Of a DNA stretch of 64,000 nucleotides, positions 43,304 to 53,160 are shown piece after piece. This stretch comes from an uncultured Aquimarina sp. (lineage in GTDB: Bacteria > Bacteroidota > Bacteroidia > Flavobacteriales > Flavobacteriaceae): contig CANMSO010000003.1 of NCBI GenBank assembly GCA_947500545.1, positions 1-64,000 on the forward strand, read 5' to 3'. Under the pieces are notes generated by a model, which was not told where the DNA came from, did no database searches, and saw only the letters and a program-made list of their open reading frames with translations. How positions within the stretch are numbered: the stretch's first letter is position 1; each line of letters opens with the position of its first letter. The translations under genes and the position numbers were made by a program.

Positions 43304-43440
43304 TTGTCATTACGAGTCCTTTCAACGGCGGCTCAAGATTAGTTAAATTGAAGCAATCTCCTGATCAAATAGCCTGAAGTTATACCTTTCGATAGTACTT
43401 CAACAAGCCTGTAATAAGCTCGGAGTACTCAATATGACAA
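43304..43440. repeat. MITE/REP-like element with terminal inverted repeats
   Basis: The ends TTGTCATTACGAGTCCTT and (reverse complement) TTGTCATATTGAGTACTC match at 13 of 18 positions and bound 137 bases without coding content. The inner GAAGCAATCTCCTGATC is the type of word found in extragenic repeats of this phylum. The remainder of 43041-43553 shows nothing I can name. Confidence 0.45.
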
Positions 43441-43553
43441 TGAGTCAAAATCAAAGGTTGTTTCGATTTTCAGAATAGGTAGTGTTTTTTGCCGATATAT
43501 TGATATAACACCACCTGTGACTCGAATTTACCGGAATATGGAAACAGTACGTG

Positions 43554-44066
43554 CTATTCCTTATTCACTTTTTTGGCGATACCGCATTTTCTCCGGACAG
43601 TTCTTTCGGCCAGAGCTGCGACATTTCTAGCCTGATCCTCAGAACCTCCGCCATTAACAATCTCATTATATACTGTTTTGTTTTCTATAAGGCCACGTAG
43701 GACACACGTAAACCCCGGGCTGTCTTTACCCTTGTAAGGGTTCTTTTTGCTGGGTTTTGCGATCAACTCCCTGAACAAGCGATCTTTTAATACTTTATCT
43801 TTTTGGACTTCTACTACGAATGTATATAGAACATTTTGATCTTCTGGATACATATCATTTACCTTATCCGTGGCATTGGAATACTCATCATTGGTGAAAG
43901 TAAAATACTCATAGATGTCAAAGTAGTTGTCTTCTCCTTGTTCATCCTCCTGCACCTCTTCTTCACTTTGTATTTCTTCTTCGTTCTGATACCCTTCTTC
44001 GCTTTCCTGGCTCACTCCTTTGAACACAGATACTACTAATATTACAAAAATGGATAGCCTCTTCAT
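43554..44066 (-). CDS. Secreted protein with acidic linker
   Basis: This 170-residue protein has a signal peptide (about 1-20, ending GVSQ), then an acidic low-complexity stretch of Glu, Gln and Asp (about 21-48, with EEEIQSEEEVQEDEQGED), then a soluble domain ending in basic residues (AERTVRRKCGIAKKVNKE). Two cysteines (in FTCVL and RKCGI) could pair. No family is recognised. It lies next to the repeat-rich gap, and is divergent from another small secreted protein with about 300 bases between. Confidence 0.65.
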   Translation of the reverse strand: MKRLSIFVILVVSVFKGVSQESEEGYQNEEEIQSEEEVQEDEQGEDNYFDIYEYFTFTNDEYSNATDKVNDMYPEDQNVLYTFVVEVQKDKVLKDRLFRELIAKPSKKNPYKGKDSPGFTCVLRGLIENKTVYNEIVNGGGSEDQARNVAALAERTVRRKCGIAKKVNKE

Positions 44067-44246
44067 TTGTTTTATAGTTTTAAATTAAATGGGTATTATA
44101 AACGTCTGCAACGTTCTTTTGTTACCTGTCTTCCTTATTTTTATGCTTTAGTATAAAAATAGTATACTTTTTCACTATATACATAATTAAGGATTTTATT
44201 TTTGTTTATTAAATTCGTGGCACACTTTTTGGTTTTTATCAAATAA

Positions 44247-44266
44247 ATTGAGTATTTTGACTCAAT
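44247..44266. promoter_or_regulatory. Inverted repeat in the divergent gap
   Basis: ATTGAGT-N6-ACTCAAT is a perfect inverted repeat between the divergent genes at 44066 (-) and 44367 (+). It may be an operator. The rest of 44067-44366 is A/T-rich with no gene seen. Confidence 0.3.
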
Positions 44267-44366
44267 ATTTAAGGTTATTTTAACAATAAAATAAATTTTA
44301 TCACGTTCTGATAACCGGTGTAATTAACCTATAAACTTTTAATACATTATTTAACACCCAAACATT

Positions 44367-44768
44367 ATGAAAAAATTATTTCTACTTGCATTTATGCTAT
44401 GCGCAGGATTAACTACTCAAGCTCAAACTCATAATTGGGCTGAGCTTAGCGAACTTTATGATACTGAATTATATCCGTTGGCAAAAGATGTAGCCGATAT
44501 CACTGATAAAGTAATTGCTCATGGAAATGTAATCTCTATTGTAAAAAGCACAGGAACTACTTCTTTAGTGAAAGAATTAGATAAGTCAGTTCCTATAAAA
44601 TTCTACAACTATAAATTACTTACTTCTACAGGAAGAGAACTTAAATTAACAGATCCTTTGATGGCGAATAAAGTAGTAGACAAGTTTTTTGATGTCTTAA
44701 GACGAGTTAAAGAAAGTTCTAAAACAGATGATAAAAAAGCAATTGAAAGCATACTTGATAGCTTATAG
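44367..44768 (+). CDS. Small secreted protein of unknown function
   Basis: This 133-residue protein has a signal peptide (about 1-19, ending TQAQ) and a small, mainly helical domain with HNWAELSELYDTELYPLAKD at its start. I do not recognise a family. It ends just before a strong bidirectional terminator and is convergent with the OmpA-family gene. Confidence 0.7.
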   Translation: MKKLFLLAFMLCAGLTTQAQTHNWAELSELYDTELYPLAKDVADITDKVIAHGNVISIVKSTGTTSLVKELDKSVPIKFYNYKLLTSTGRELKLTDPLMANKVVDKFFDVLRRVKESSKTDDKKAIESILDSL

Positions 44769-44795
44769 AATGAATACTTAGTATATCAACATAAT

Positions 44796-44824
44796 AAAAG
44801 AGCGACCAAATTGGTCGCTCTTTT
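44796..44824. terminator. Bidirectional terminator
   Basis: AAAAGAGCGACC at 44796-44807 pairs with GGTCGCTCTTTT at 44813-44824, followed by Ts. It separates convergent genes. Confidence 0.88.
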
Positions 44825-44846
44825 TGTTTTAATCCTGATTTAAAAA

Positions 44847-45806
44847 CTATATATCATTCAACAGCTTAGAGATCTCATCTAGTTTTGGCGTTAAGATCAC
44901 TTCGATACGTCTGTTTTTGCTTTTTCCTTCATTGGTATCATTGGAGGCTACGGGAGCAAACTCTCCTCTGCCTGCGGCAGTTAAGTTTTGCGGATCGATC
45001 TGTTGATTCTCTAATAAGATATTTACTATAGCTGTAGCCCTTTTGGTAGATAAATCCCAGTTTCCTGATAACTGTGTATTACCTGTATAGGGGTCATCAT
45101 CTGTATGCCCTTCTATTAAAACTGCGATATCATTATTATCTGCCAGTACTTTACCTAGTTGTTTTACCGCTTTTCTTCCTTGTGTTCCCACGGCCCAACT
45201 ACCAGATTCAAACAACAGCTTATTTTCCATAGAAATGTATACTTTCCCATTGCGCTCCTCTACAGTAAGACCCTTGCCTTCAAAATTTCGCAAAGCCTTA
45301 GATATGGCAGTTTTTAAAGCTTGCATCTTAGCATCTTTGGCAGCAATCAATCCCTCTAACTCATTTACTCTTTGAGAACGAGCTTCTAAATCTCTTTGTA
45401 ATTTGTCTAAACGATTACGTTCTTCTGCTAATGCTCTTTCTTTATCTTCTAATTGTCCTAATAATTCTCTGTTCTTTTTGCTATTGGCAGCAATAGCCGC
45501 AGAACTATTTTTCTCTAAAGCATCATATGATCTCTTCAAATTATCATAATTGGCCAAAGCAGCATCATAATTACTTTGCAGCTCATCTCTTTGTGCTTTG
45601 GTTTTTTGATATTCTGCCTCAAGCTGTTCTAATGCTTTTTTATCTGCTTTACTTGTTTTTTCTAATGCAGACAATTCATCTTCCATCTTTCGGTTTTCAC
45701 GCTTAAGATTGGCGTATTTTCCTTCTAAATCTTTATAGACCTTAGAGGTAACACAAGAGGTCATAAGTGCACCAGCGACGATTATGAATACAATTTTTTT
45801 AATCAT
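44847..45806 (-). CDS. OmpA-family lipoprotein with coiled coil
   Basis: This 319-residue lipoprotein (C18 after LMTS) has a long coiled coil (about 25-170) and a C-terminal OmpA/MotB peptidoglycan-binding domain (about 190-310). The domain is marked by LLFESGSWAVGTQGRKAVKQ, IEGHTDDDPYTG (with the binding Asp) and AAGRGEFAPVASN with KSKNRRIEV. It should tie the outer membrane to the cell wall across the periplasm. It is followed upstream by xth in the same direction, but 37 bases and no clear function link them. Confidence 0.9.
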   Translation of the reverse strand: MIKKIVFIIVAGALMTSCVTSKVYKDLEGKYANLKRENRKMEDELSALEKTSKADKKALEQLEAEYQKTKAQRDELQSNYDAALANYDNLKRSYDALEKNSSAAIAANSKKNRELLGQLEDKERALAEERNRLDKLQRDLEARSQRVNELEGLIAAKDAKMQALKTAISKALRNFEGKGLTVEERNGKVYISMENKLLFESGSWAVGTQGRKAVKQLGKVLADNNDIAVLIEGHTDDDPYTGNTQLSGNWDLSTKRATAIVNILLENQQIDPQNLTAAGRGEFAPVASNDTNEGKSKNRRIEVILTPKLDEISKLLNDI

Positions 45807-45843
45807 TTTGTAGGTTTTAAAGGTTTGTATTAATGAAACAAAA

Positions 45844-46608
45844 TCATAGCTCTAATTCTACAACAATAGGGCAATGATCACTATGCTTTGCATCTGATAA
45901 GATAACGGCTCTTTTTAGTTTATCTTGTAATGGTTGTGAAACCATCCCATAATCCAAACGCCATCCTTTATTATTTGCTCTTGCATTGGCTCTATAACTC
46001 CACCAAGAATAATTATGTGGCTCTGTATTAAAATGCCTAAAGGAATCTATAAATCCACTTTTCATGAAATTGCCTATCCATTCACGTTCTACAGGCAGGA
46101 ATCCAGAGACATTTTTATTACGCACAGGGTCATGAATATCAATAGCTTCGTGACAAATATTGTAATCCCCAAGGACAACCAGGTTTGGGTGGTTCTTTTT
46201 TAAATCATTTATGTAGGATTGAAAATCTGCCATATATTTAAGCTTATGGTCTAAGCGTTCAATATTGGTACCACTTGGTAAATACAAACTCATTACAGCT
46301 ACACCATTAAAATCTGCTCTAAGGTTGCGGCCTTCAAAATCCATGTACTCTATACCCGTACCATACTCTATATGATCTGGTGCTGTTTTAGATAAAATTG
46401 CAACACCACTATATCCTTTTTTTTGTGCGCTGTACCAATAATTATGAGGATAACCAGCTTCTGCAAACAAATCAAGATCTAATTGTTCTTTATTTGCTTT
46501 TATTTCCTGAAGACATATCACATCTGGATCTGCTTGTTGTAACCATTCTAAAAAGCCTTTGTTTATTGCTGCTCTAATTCCGTTTACGTTATAGGAGATG
46601 ATTTTCAT
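45844..46608 (-). CDS. xth: Exodeoxyribonuclease III
   Basis: This 254-residue enzyme is an AP endonuclease/3' exonuclease of base excision repair. Conserved sites are N7 in SYNVNGIR, E37 in CLQEIKA, GDYNICHEAIDI near 147-158 and the final SDHCPIVVELEL with the catalytic Asp-His pair. Length and motifs are complete. It stands before the OmpA-family gene on the same strand. Confidence 0.95.
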   Translation of the reverse strand: MKIISYNVNGIRAAINKGFLEWLQQADPDVICLQEIKANKEQLDLDLFAEAGYPHNYWYSAQKKGYSGVAILSKTAPDHIEYGTGIEYMDFEGRNLRADFNGVAVMSLYLPSGTNIERLDHKLKYMADFQSYINDLKKNHPNLVVLGDYNICHEAIDIHDPVRNKNVSGFLPVEREWIGNFMKSGFIDSFRHFNTEPHNYSWWSYRANARANNKGWRLDYGMVSQPLQDKLKRAVILSDAKHSDHCPIVVELEL

Positions 46609-46831
46609 GAAGTATAGATTTAAATTTTAAGTAAAAATAAAATTTACTGCAATTACATCGTTAATAAATACAAGATAAACATCATGAAGTTGCAAATAAA
46701 TTTATAGAAGAGTGAATTATTAAATTCTTAAACCGTTTAAATCTTAGTGCGGTCTAATAAATTTTTATGATCTTTATGTATCATAATTAGAATCATACAA
46801 ATTCTTTCTGATCTCTAAAAAACACAAACAG

Positions 46832-47206
46832 ATGAAAAATATGCTTAAAATAGCTTCCTTAATTATTGTACTTAGTTTATATAACTGCATGCCAGTAAAG
46901 GGTGTGGACAATAAAGATAGTGCAGATGCAAAAACAACTCCTAATCAAACCATAACTGCTAAAGAAATGATAGAAAAAGGCTTTAAGAAAGGGACTATAA
47001 CTGCTAATAAATCCGAAGGTTGTCCTCACATTCTTAATATTGAAGAGTATGAGGACAACCTGGATCCTATTAACCTTGAAGAATTCTTCAAAGGTGATGA
47101 AATGCCTAAGCAAGTCTGGGTAAAGTTTGCCAATCTTAGAATGGCAAGCAGGTGTGATAACGCCCGTCCTGTTTCTATACTAGAAATAGATAAGCGAAGC
47201 GAATAA
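46832..47206 (+). CDS. Small lipoprotein of unknown function
   Basis: This 124-residue protein has a lipoprotein-type signal (C19 in LYNC) and a mature part with the motif SEGCPHILNIEEYEDNLDPI (about 60-79) and a second cysteine in MASRCDN. The pattern is like a conserved flavobacterial small lipoprotein, but I cannot name it. It is convergent with the large T9SS protein gene, only 1 base from its stop. Confidence 0.7.
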   Translation: MKNMLKIASLIIVLSLYNCMPVKGVDNKDSADAKTTPNQTITAKEMIEKGFKKGTITANKSEGCPHILNIEEYEDNLDPINLEEFFKGDEMPKQVWVKFANLRMASRCDNARPVSILEIDKRSE

Positions 47207-47207
47207 A

Positions 47208-50200
47208 CTACAGTACACCAAATCCTGTAGTGTTACGTTTACTATCACCAAGTCTTGCAAAATAGATTCCTGATCTTGCAAAAGACATGTCTAATTCGTA
47301 AGTAAACGTATTATCAGTATCCTTTTTTATAATATTGGATGCTACAATCTGTCCCGCAACATTAAATATGTATATTCTTAATTCTGACGGAGCATTTGCA
47401 TCAACTTTTGTGATCAAAAACTGATTATCAGGCTGGCTTACTACAATCAAATCTGTATCAGCTGTATCAGGATTAGGATCCGGATCTGGGTCAGGACCTG
47501 TACCGTCCTCAACAATCTCTACGGTATAATCATGGGTAGAACCAAACTGCATTGATCCACAAGGATTATTAAGCGACTCTCCATTATTGGTATTAGTATC
47601 TCCGGCTCTAATACGAAGTAAATGAGTCCCTAAAGTAGCATTATTTCTTAGCGTAAAAGTAAAGGTCTGATCTGTGTTAATTTCACTAATAACTTCACTG
47701 TTTACTACAAGCTCTGTTGATTCAAATATTTTATTATCATTAAAATCTATCCACATTGACACTTGCTCTGATCCTGTATCATCTGCAAACCCCGACTGTA
47801 CTGTTAATGTAAAGTCCGGTTCAGTTGTGTCTAATTCAATTACAAATGCACTGGTGAAATCCTCATACCCGGTACTACAATTTATAGTAGTATTAGAAAC
47901 ATTTGATAATTGAAAAGAAGTAATTCCGTCTCCAAACTGGGCACAATCAGAAGTAGGGGCACATAATGCGTTTTCAATCGTTCTTGTTATTGCATCATTT
48001 GTAGCATCTTCATCTCCTACTAATACTGTTGTTAGTTCAAAATTATATGTTGTAAACTCTTGAAGGTCTAGTGTACCGGTGAACGTATAATCCGCAGATT
48101 CTTGCGGTGCCAATGTCCCAGTAAATACTTCATTAACAGCTTGACCACCATTAAGAGTATAAGAAACCGGTATGTTTGACTGTGGAGAACCTCCAAAATT
48201 AAAAATCGTAACCGTAACTTCCTCTACAGAGGTAAGCTGACCATCTGATTGTGGTGAAACCAAATTTATAATACCTACATCATCAGACAATAAGTTTTTA
48301 ACCTCTTTGGTTGCACAATCATTGTCTGGAGTAACATCTCCTGCTAAATTAGTTTCTGAAGAAATAGAATATTCCATTTCTGCAGTCAAATCTGCTTTGG
48401 TTGCAAACGAAAAAGATGCTGTTGCTCCTGCAGCAATAGGTCCTGCAAATAATTCTGTAACAGGTATCCCTCCATTAATTGAGTAATTTACAGAGATATC
48501 TGTTTGTGGTGCAGATCCAAAGTTTCTAATAGTAACAGTAATAGTTTCCTCTGCAGTAAAAGTTGCATCTCCTGGAGCATCAATTCGTACTACCCCAACA
48601 TCACTAGCCACATCACCAGCAATTTTAAAAACACCAACAATATCTCTAGAATTGCTTCCTGTAGCTTCAAAATACTCTGCAATATGCCAAAATGTTTGAT
48701 CATCTTGTGGATCAACCGTTAATTGGGCATAATCTCCATATCGATTTTGATCTGTATTATTAATTCCTGTACCAACAGCAATAGTTTCTTCTGCAAATGT
48801 CATTGTCCCCAAGGCATCACCAGCTAATCTTCCTGTATATCGTATAGACGCAAAGCTATCTTCGGTAGCTCCATTAGCAGTTGTACCCATTGTAGTATAT
48901 CCCATACCAATATTACCAAAAACATCCATCGCCATACTACCACACCAGGCACTTTTACCATCTGGAGAGGTATATGTTCCTTCTTGGTAGACGGTCCAGG
49001 GTTGTCCATCTCCACTTTGTCTTAATTCATACCATCGTATTCCTGCTATATTATCCATATCCTGTCTATCGTCTATATCAACAGGAAAATTAAGCACTAC
49101 CGCATTGTAATCACAAAACCTTCTATAATTAGTTGCATACATTACTGCTCCTTGCAATACATCGATATCCTGTCCTCCTGTACCCGGCTGCGGAATATTA
49201 CCAAAAGAACCCCCATCAAAAGTAGAGTCAAATGCACTTATGGCACCACTACTTACTGTTAACTCTTCAGACTCGGCTATTGTAGATGCATCTGGATTAG
49301 CCCAATTGACATTCACAGTCCAAAGCTTTAATGCATCTTCGGTCACACCTTGCCAAGCATCATCCTGATAATAAATTATTCTTGCGTCTCCGGCTGGAGG
49401 AAGAGAATTTCCGATTGCATTAAAAGAAGCAGGGCTATAAAACCCTCCTATTCCGGCTCCTGGAAGTGGAAACCCAATCATCTTTGCGTTTTCATCACCT
49501 ACCAACATTTTTTCTCGTTCAATAACAAAAACAACTTCGCTGGTTTGCAAAGAACCTTGATCTTTATTTGCCGTTACATAATACCCATCTGACCATATAG
49601 AAAACTTTGTGTAATCTGGAAAACTTCCCGTATCAAATCTATACGTAAACCAACCATCATTTACCGGATCTGGTCCCTTACAAACAGCTACCAAAAATCC
49701 ATTAGGTGTATCAGAAAACTGAGTTACAACAAATCTATCTACAAAGCTATCATAGAATACTATAGGATCTCCAAGACTTTCTCCCGGAAATATATTGGCG
49801 AGTGATGATGATGCCATCAACTCAACACCGTTTCTATCATGTATGGCAAAAGCAAAGTTTTTGGCACTAACATAATGATTAGGCCCTACGGCTCCTGTTG
49901 GATCAGAAGGCGAAAAATTACTAGTATTTGCTTCAAAGGTAAGAGAGGGGGCTTTACCCGCTCTCATGCTCTGAGTACTTTTTTGTTTTACTAATAATGG
50001 ATCTGGCCCTTGAGGGAAACCTTTCCCTGGGACTATTTTATTAGCATCAGTTCTTCTTGGGTTGATTTCACCTTCTCTAGGTTGTGCAGGAATTAATTTT
50101 TTTCCAGCCAATGGCTCTACTGCTCTCATGTATGTCGCAGTCTTTACCATAGTAGCATTCATAGTCTCTTTTTTCTTTTGTGAGAAACCAAAAGCAACAA

Positions 50201-50240
50201 AAAACAGAGAAACAACGAAAACAATCTTTTTCAATAGCAT
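47208..50240 (-). CDS. Large T9SS-secreted protein with CARDB-like and GEVED domains
   Basis: This 1010-residue secreted protein has a signal peptide (about 1-20, ending FGFSQ), an N-terminal beta-propeller-like region (SDPTGAVGPNHYVSAKNFAF near 110), two CARDB-like repeats (SDVGVVRIDAPGDATFTAEE and DDVGIINLVSPQSDGQLTS), a GEVED-type domain (TGSEQVSMWIDFNDNKIFES) and, after a DPDPDPNPD linker, a T9SS type A sorting tail (LRIYIFNVAGQ ... SGIYFARL). It would be moved through the type IX system and fixed to the cell surface. The ATG at 50240 is chosen over a TTG 3 codons earlier. No peptidase domain is seen; adhesion or binding is more likely. Confidence 0.87.
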   Translation of the reverse strand: MLLKKIVFVVSLFFVAFGFSQKKKETMNATMVKTATYMRAVEPLAGKKLIPAQPREGEINPRRTDANKIVPGKGFPQGPDPLLVKQKSTQSMRAGKAPSLTFEANTSNFSPSDPTGAVGPNHYVSAKNFAFAIHDRNGVELMASSSLANIFPGESLGDPIVFYDSFVDRFVVTQFSDTPNGFLVAVCKGPDPVNDGWFTYRFDTGSFPDYTKFSIWSDGYYVTANKDQGSLQTSEVVFVIEREKMLVGDENAKMIGFPLPGAGIGGFYSPASFNAIGNSLPPAGDARIIYYQDDAWQGVTEDALKLWTVNVNWANPDASTIAESEELTVSSGAISAFDSTFDGGSFGNIPQPGTGGQDIDVLQGAVMYATNYRRFCDYNAVVLNFPVDIDDRQDMDNIAGIRWYELRQSGDGQPWTVYQEGTYTSPDGKSAWCGSMAMDVFGNIGMGYTTMGTTANGATEDSFASIRYTGRLAGDALGTMTFAEETIAVGTGINNTDQNRYGDYAQLTVDPQDDQTFWHIAEYFEATGSNSRDIVGVFKIAGDVASDVGVVRIDAPGDATFTAEETITVTIRNFGSAPQTDISVNYSINGGIPVTELFAGPIAAGATASFSFATKADLTAEMEYSISSETNLAGDVTPDNDCATKEVKNLLSDDVGIINLVSPQSDGQLTSVEEVTVTIFNFGGSPQSNIPVSYTLNGGQAVNEVFTGTLAPQESADYTFTGTLDLQEFTTYNFELTTVLVGDEDATNDAITRTIENALCAPTSDCAQFGDGITSFQLSNVSNTTINCSTGYEDFTSAFVIELDTTEPDFTLTVQSGFADDTGSEQVSMWIDFNDNKIFESTELVVNSEVISEINTDQTFTFTLRNNATLGTHLLRIRAGDTNTNNGESLNNPCGSMQFGSTHDYTVEIVEDGTGPDPDPDPNPDTADTDLIVVSQPDNQFLITKVDANAPSELRIYIFNVAGQIVASNIIKKDTDNTFTYELDMSFARSGIYFARLGDSKRNTTGFGVL

Positions 50241-50395
50241 ACGTAACAATTTATATTTGGGAAAACCTTTTAACTTTTTTGGCTAAAATACGATTAAACT
50301 TCAAAATATGATAACTATCAAATAGTTATTCTTATATATCAATAATTTAGGAGCACTTATTTGTAAATATATTAAACATATTACGATCCAAAAAA

Positions 50396-50435
50396 GAAAC
50401 AGTGAAACTGAAAAAAAATTCGGTTTCACTGTTTC
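50396..50435. terminator. Terminator of glyS
   Basis: GAAACAGTGAAACTGAA at 50396-50412 pairs with 50419-50435, with one mismatch-like G-T, around six A. It lies just after the glyS stop. Confidence 0.85.
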
Positions 50436-50457
50436 TATAATATACCTATTTATGATA

Positions 50458-51993
50458 TTATTTTAACCAATACTCGGCATCGGTTTTTTCGGAAATGATA
50501 TTCTTAAGGTCTGAAATTGCCACTCTCTTTTGCTCCATAGTATCTCGATCTCTAATAGTAACCGTCTGATTATCTTTTGTATCATGATCTATGGTAATAC
50601 AAAATGGTGTTCCATTTGCATCTTGTCTTCTGTATCGGCGACCTATCGCATCTTTTTCATCATAGATCACATTAAATTTCCATTTCAGATCATCAACTAT
50701 TTCCTGTGCAATCTCTGGTAAACCATCTTTCTTAACCAAAGGAAGGATAGCGGCTTTTACCGGTGCAACAACAGCTGGTAGTTTTAATACCACTCTGCTA
50801 GAACCATCTTCTAATACTTCTTCTTGTAAAGCAGTAGAGAAAACAGCTAAAAACATTCGGTCTAGTCCTACAGATGTCTCTACTACATAAGGAACATAGC
50901 TTTCTTTTAATTCAGGGTCAAAAAATTGCAATTTCTTTCCTGAATGTTCTTCATGTGCTTTGAGATCGAAATCGGTTCTAGAGTGAATTCCTTCTAGTTC
51001 TTTAAATCCAAATGGAAAATCAAATTCTATATCTGCAGCTGCATTAGCATAATGCGCTAATTTATCATGATCATGAAAACGGTAATTTTCTTCGCCCAAC
51101 CCAAGAGAAAGGTGCCAATTTAATCGCGTTTCTTTCCAGTATTCATACCATTTCATTTCTTCACCTGGTCGAACAAAGAATTGCATTTCCATTTGTTCAA
51201 ACTCACGCATTCTGAAGATGAATTGACGGGCTACAATTTCATTTCTAAACGCTTTACCGGTCTGGGCAATCCCAAAAGGTATTTTCATTCGCCCTGTTTT
51301 TTGTACGTTTAGGAAGTTTACAAATATTCCTTGTGCAGTTTCTGGTCTCAAATAAAGGTCCATGGCAGAATCTGCTGATGCTCCCAATTTGGTACCAAAC
51401 ATTAGATTAAACTGCCGAACATCTGTCCAGTTTTTGGATCCCGTTTCGGGGTCAGCTATCTCTAATTCTTCTATCAACAACTTCACATCAGCAAGATCTT
51501 CATTCTCTAAAGATTTTGCCATTCGTTGTACGATCTCTTCTTTTTGAGAAAGATATTTTACTACTCTTGGATTAGTAGATACAAACTGTTCTTCATCAAA
51601 ACTATCTCCAAAGCGTTTTTTTGCCTTTGCTATTTCTTTAAGCGCTTTTTGGTTAAGTTTCTCTGCATAATCTTCAATAAGAACATCTGCTCTATATCTT
51701 TTTTTAGAATCTTTATTATCAATCAATGGGTCATTAAATGCATCAACGTGACCAGACGCTTTCCATGTGGTAGGGTGCATAAATATCGCAGCATCTAATC
51801 CTACTATATTTTGATGCATGTTTACCATACTTTTCCACCAATATTCTCGTATGTTTTTTTTAAGTTCTACGCCATTTTGACCATAATCATATACTGCACT
51901 TAATCCATCATATATCTCACTAGAACCAAATATATATCCATACTCCTTAGCATGGGCAATTACTTTTTTAAATTTATCTTCTTGCTTTGCCAT
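50458..51993 (-). CDS. glyS: Glycyl-tRNA synthetase, single-chain type
   Basis: This 511-residue enzyme charges tRNA-Gly. It is the dimeric class II form: motif 2 is visible in GKAFRNEIVARQFIFRMREFEQMEMQ (shown here as two parts, NEIVARQFIFRMREF and EQMEMQFF), and motif 3 in YVVETSVGLDRMFLAVF. The C-terminal anticodon domain (VVAPVKAAILPLVKKDG) completes it. The paired alpha2beta2 type of Proteobacteria is excluded. Single gene with its own terminator. Confidence 0.96.
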   Translation of the reverse strand: MAKQEDKFKKVIAHAKEYGYIFGSSEIYDGLSAVYDYGQNGVELKKNIREYWWKSMVNMHQNIVGLDAAIFMHPTTWKASGHVDAFNDPLIDNKDSKKRYRADVLIEDYAEKLNQKALKEIAKAKKRFGDSFDEEQFVSTNPRVVKYLSQKEEIVQRMAKSLENEDLADVKLLIEELEIADPETGSKNWTDVRQFNLMFGTKLGASADSAMDLYLRPETAQGIFVNFLNVQKTGRMKIPFGIAQTGKAFRNEIVARQFIFRMREFEQMEMQFFVRPGEEMKWYEYWKETRLNWHLSLGLGEENYRFHDHDKLAHYANAAADIEFDFPFGFKELEGIHSRTDFDLKAHEEHSGKKLQFFDPELKESYVPYVVETSVGLDRMFLAVFSTALQEEVLEDGSSRVVLKLPAVVAPVKAAILPLVKKDGLPEIAQEIVDDLKWKFNVIYDEKDAIGRRYRRQDANGTPFCITIDHDTKDNQTVTIRDRDTMEQKRVAISDLKNIISEKTDAEYWLK

Positions 51994-52150
51994 TTATGTC
52001 GTTTAAAATTAAAAACGTCTGCATGTAAATTATCTATACAGTCGTTTTCTTTTTAAAAATTTGTTTCGCAAAAATAATTGAATTTAAATGATTTGAAAGG
52101 GAATTCTATCAATTAATAACGAAAGCAGTTAATTTCCTTAAAAAGCATAA

Positions 52151-52186
52151 AAAAACCGCCTAGTTAATTCAAACTAAGCGGTTTTT
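52151..52186. terminator. Terminator of the coiled-coil protein gene
   Basis: AAAAACCGCCTAGTT at 52151-52165 pairs with 52172-52186 with one mismatch around a short loop. A/T runs on both sides. Confidence 0.85.
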
Positions 52187-52203
52187 ATATAATTATATTA
52201 AGA

Positions 52204-53085
52204 CTATTTCAATTCAAACTGTGTATTTGAGATCATTCTTGGTCCAGAGAACAAGTTTACTACATAGTTTCCTTTTACAAGTTCACCTTCAGCTGCATCA
52301 ACTAGTACACAAACATCCAACGCATCATTTTCATAGAACACTTGGTTACGTCCACTATAAGTAAGAATTGCATCATCAAAATTTACAGAAACTTTATCAC
52401 CAATTAAGTTGTTTTCAGGATTGATTACCTGAACGAAAAGTTCTTTATCTCCTTTTTCGGTTAATTTGTTTGGTGAAAGTGTAAAACAAACTCTTACTTT
52501 TTCAGCTTTACTAGCTTTAGTTGAAGAAGATATTTTACCACTATTACGTACACGCACACCTTCTGCCTTGATATTAGCAGCTGTAAGTGCAGAACCTCTT
52601 TCTACAATTTCTGCAAGTTGTGCATTTTGTGTTTGTAAAGAATCTGAAAATATGATTCTTTTATTCAACGCTACAGAAGTACTATCAAGATCTGTTGCCA
52701 ACTGGGTATTTGCCGTTGTCAAACTATCTGCAAGCTTAAATAATCTTTCACGCTCTTTTTTAAGTTTACCAACTTCTCTTCTATATCTTGAAATTAATGC
52801 AAGATTAGCATCGTTGTCTTTTACACTATCTAATAGAACTACAATACGTTCTTTAGCTTTAAGTAAATGGTCATCCATTACTTCATTAAGAGCGATAGCA
52901 TTATCATACTTTGTAATTAATTCTCCTAATTCGCTTTCAATAAGATCCTTTTCTTGTTGCAAAATTGCTTTATTTTGCTTCTCTTCGTTGTAAAACTTAT
53001 ACGTAAAAATCCCTAGAATAAGCAACAGTGCTCCTAGAACACCGATAAGAATTTTAAGGGTCAAGTTATTGTTTTGAGTTGTCAT
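52204..53085 (-). CDS. Membrane-anchored coiled-coil protein of unknown function
   Basis: This 293-residue protein has one N-terminal membrane segment (about 10-30), a coiled coil (about 32-160) and a C-terminal beta-rich domain (about 195-293; RVCFTLSPNKLTEKGDKELF). The shape suggests a periplasmic protein fixed in the inner membrane. Proteins of this layout are common and conserved in flavobacteria, but I know of no assigned function. It is divergent from comF with about 75 bases between them. Confidence 0.78.
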   Translation of the reverse strand: MTTQNNNLTLKILIGVLGALLLILGIFTYKFYNEEKQNKAILQQEKDLIESELGELITKYDNAIALNEVMDDHLLKAKERIVVLLDSVKDNDANLALISRYRREVGKLKKERERLFKLADSLTTANTQLATDLDSTSVALNKRIIFSDSLQTQNAQLAEIVERGSALTAANIKAEGVRVRNSGKISSSTKASKAEKVRVCFTLSPNKLTEKGDKELFVQVINPENNLIGDKVSVNFDDAILTYSGRNQVFYENDALDVCVLVDAAEGELVKGNYVVNLFSGPRMISNTQFELK

Positions 53086-53160
53086 AATAAATATATTTCT
53101 AATTTTTGATGGTTATTTTCAATCGCTAAATTAATAATTAATGTTAATCCCCCTAATAAA

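Noticed and set aside
50241..50249. TTG start 3 codons upstream of the T9SS protein ATG.
   Set aside because: The ATG at 50240 gives a standard signal peptide, so the TTG adds nothing.
52466..52993. 175-codon frame antisense to the coiled-coil protein gene.
   Set aside because: The low-complexity Ser/Leu-rich product is the usual complement of a Lys/Glu/Asp coiled coil.
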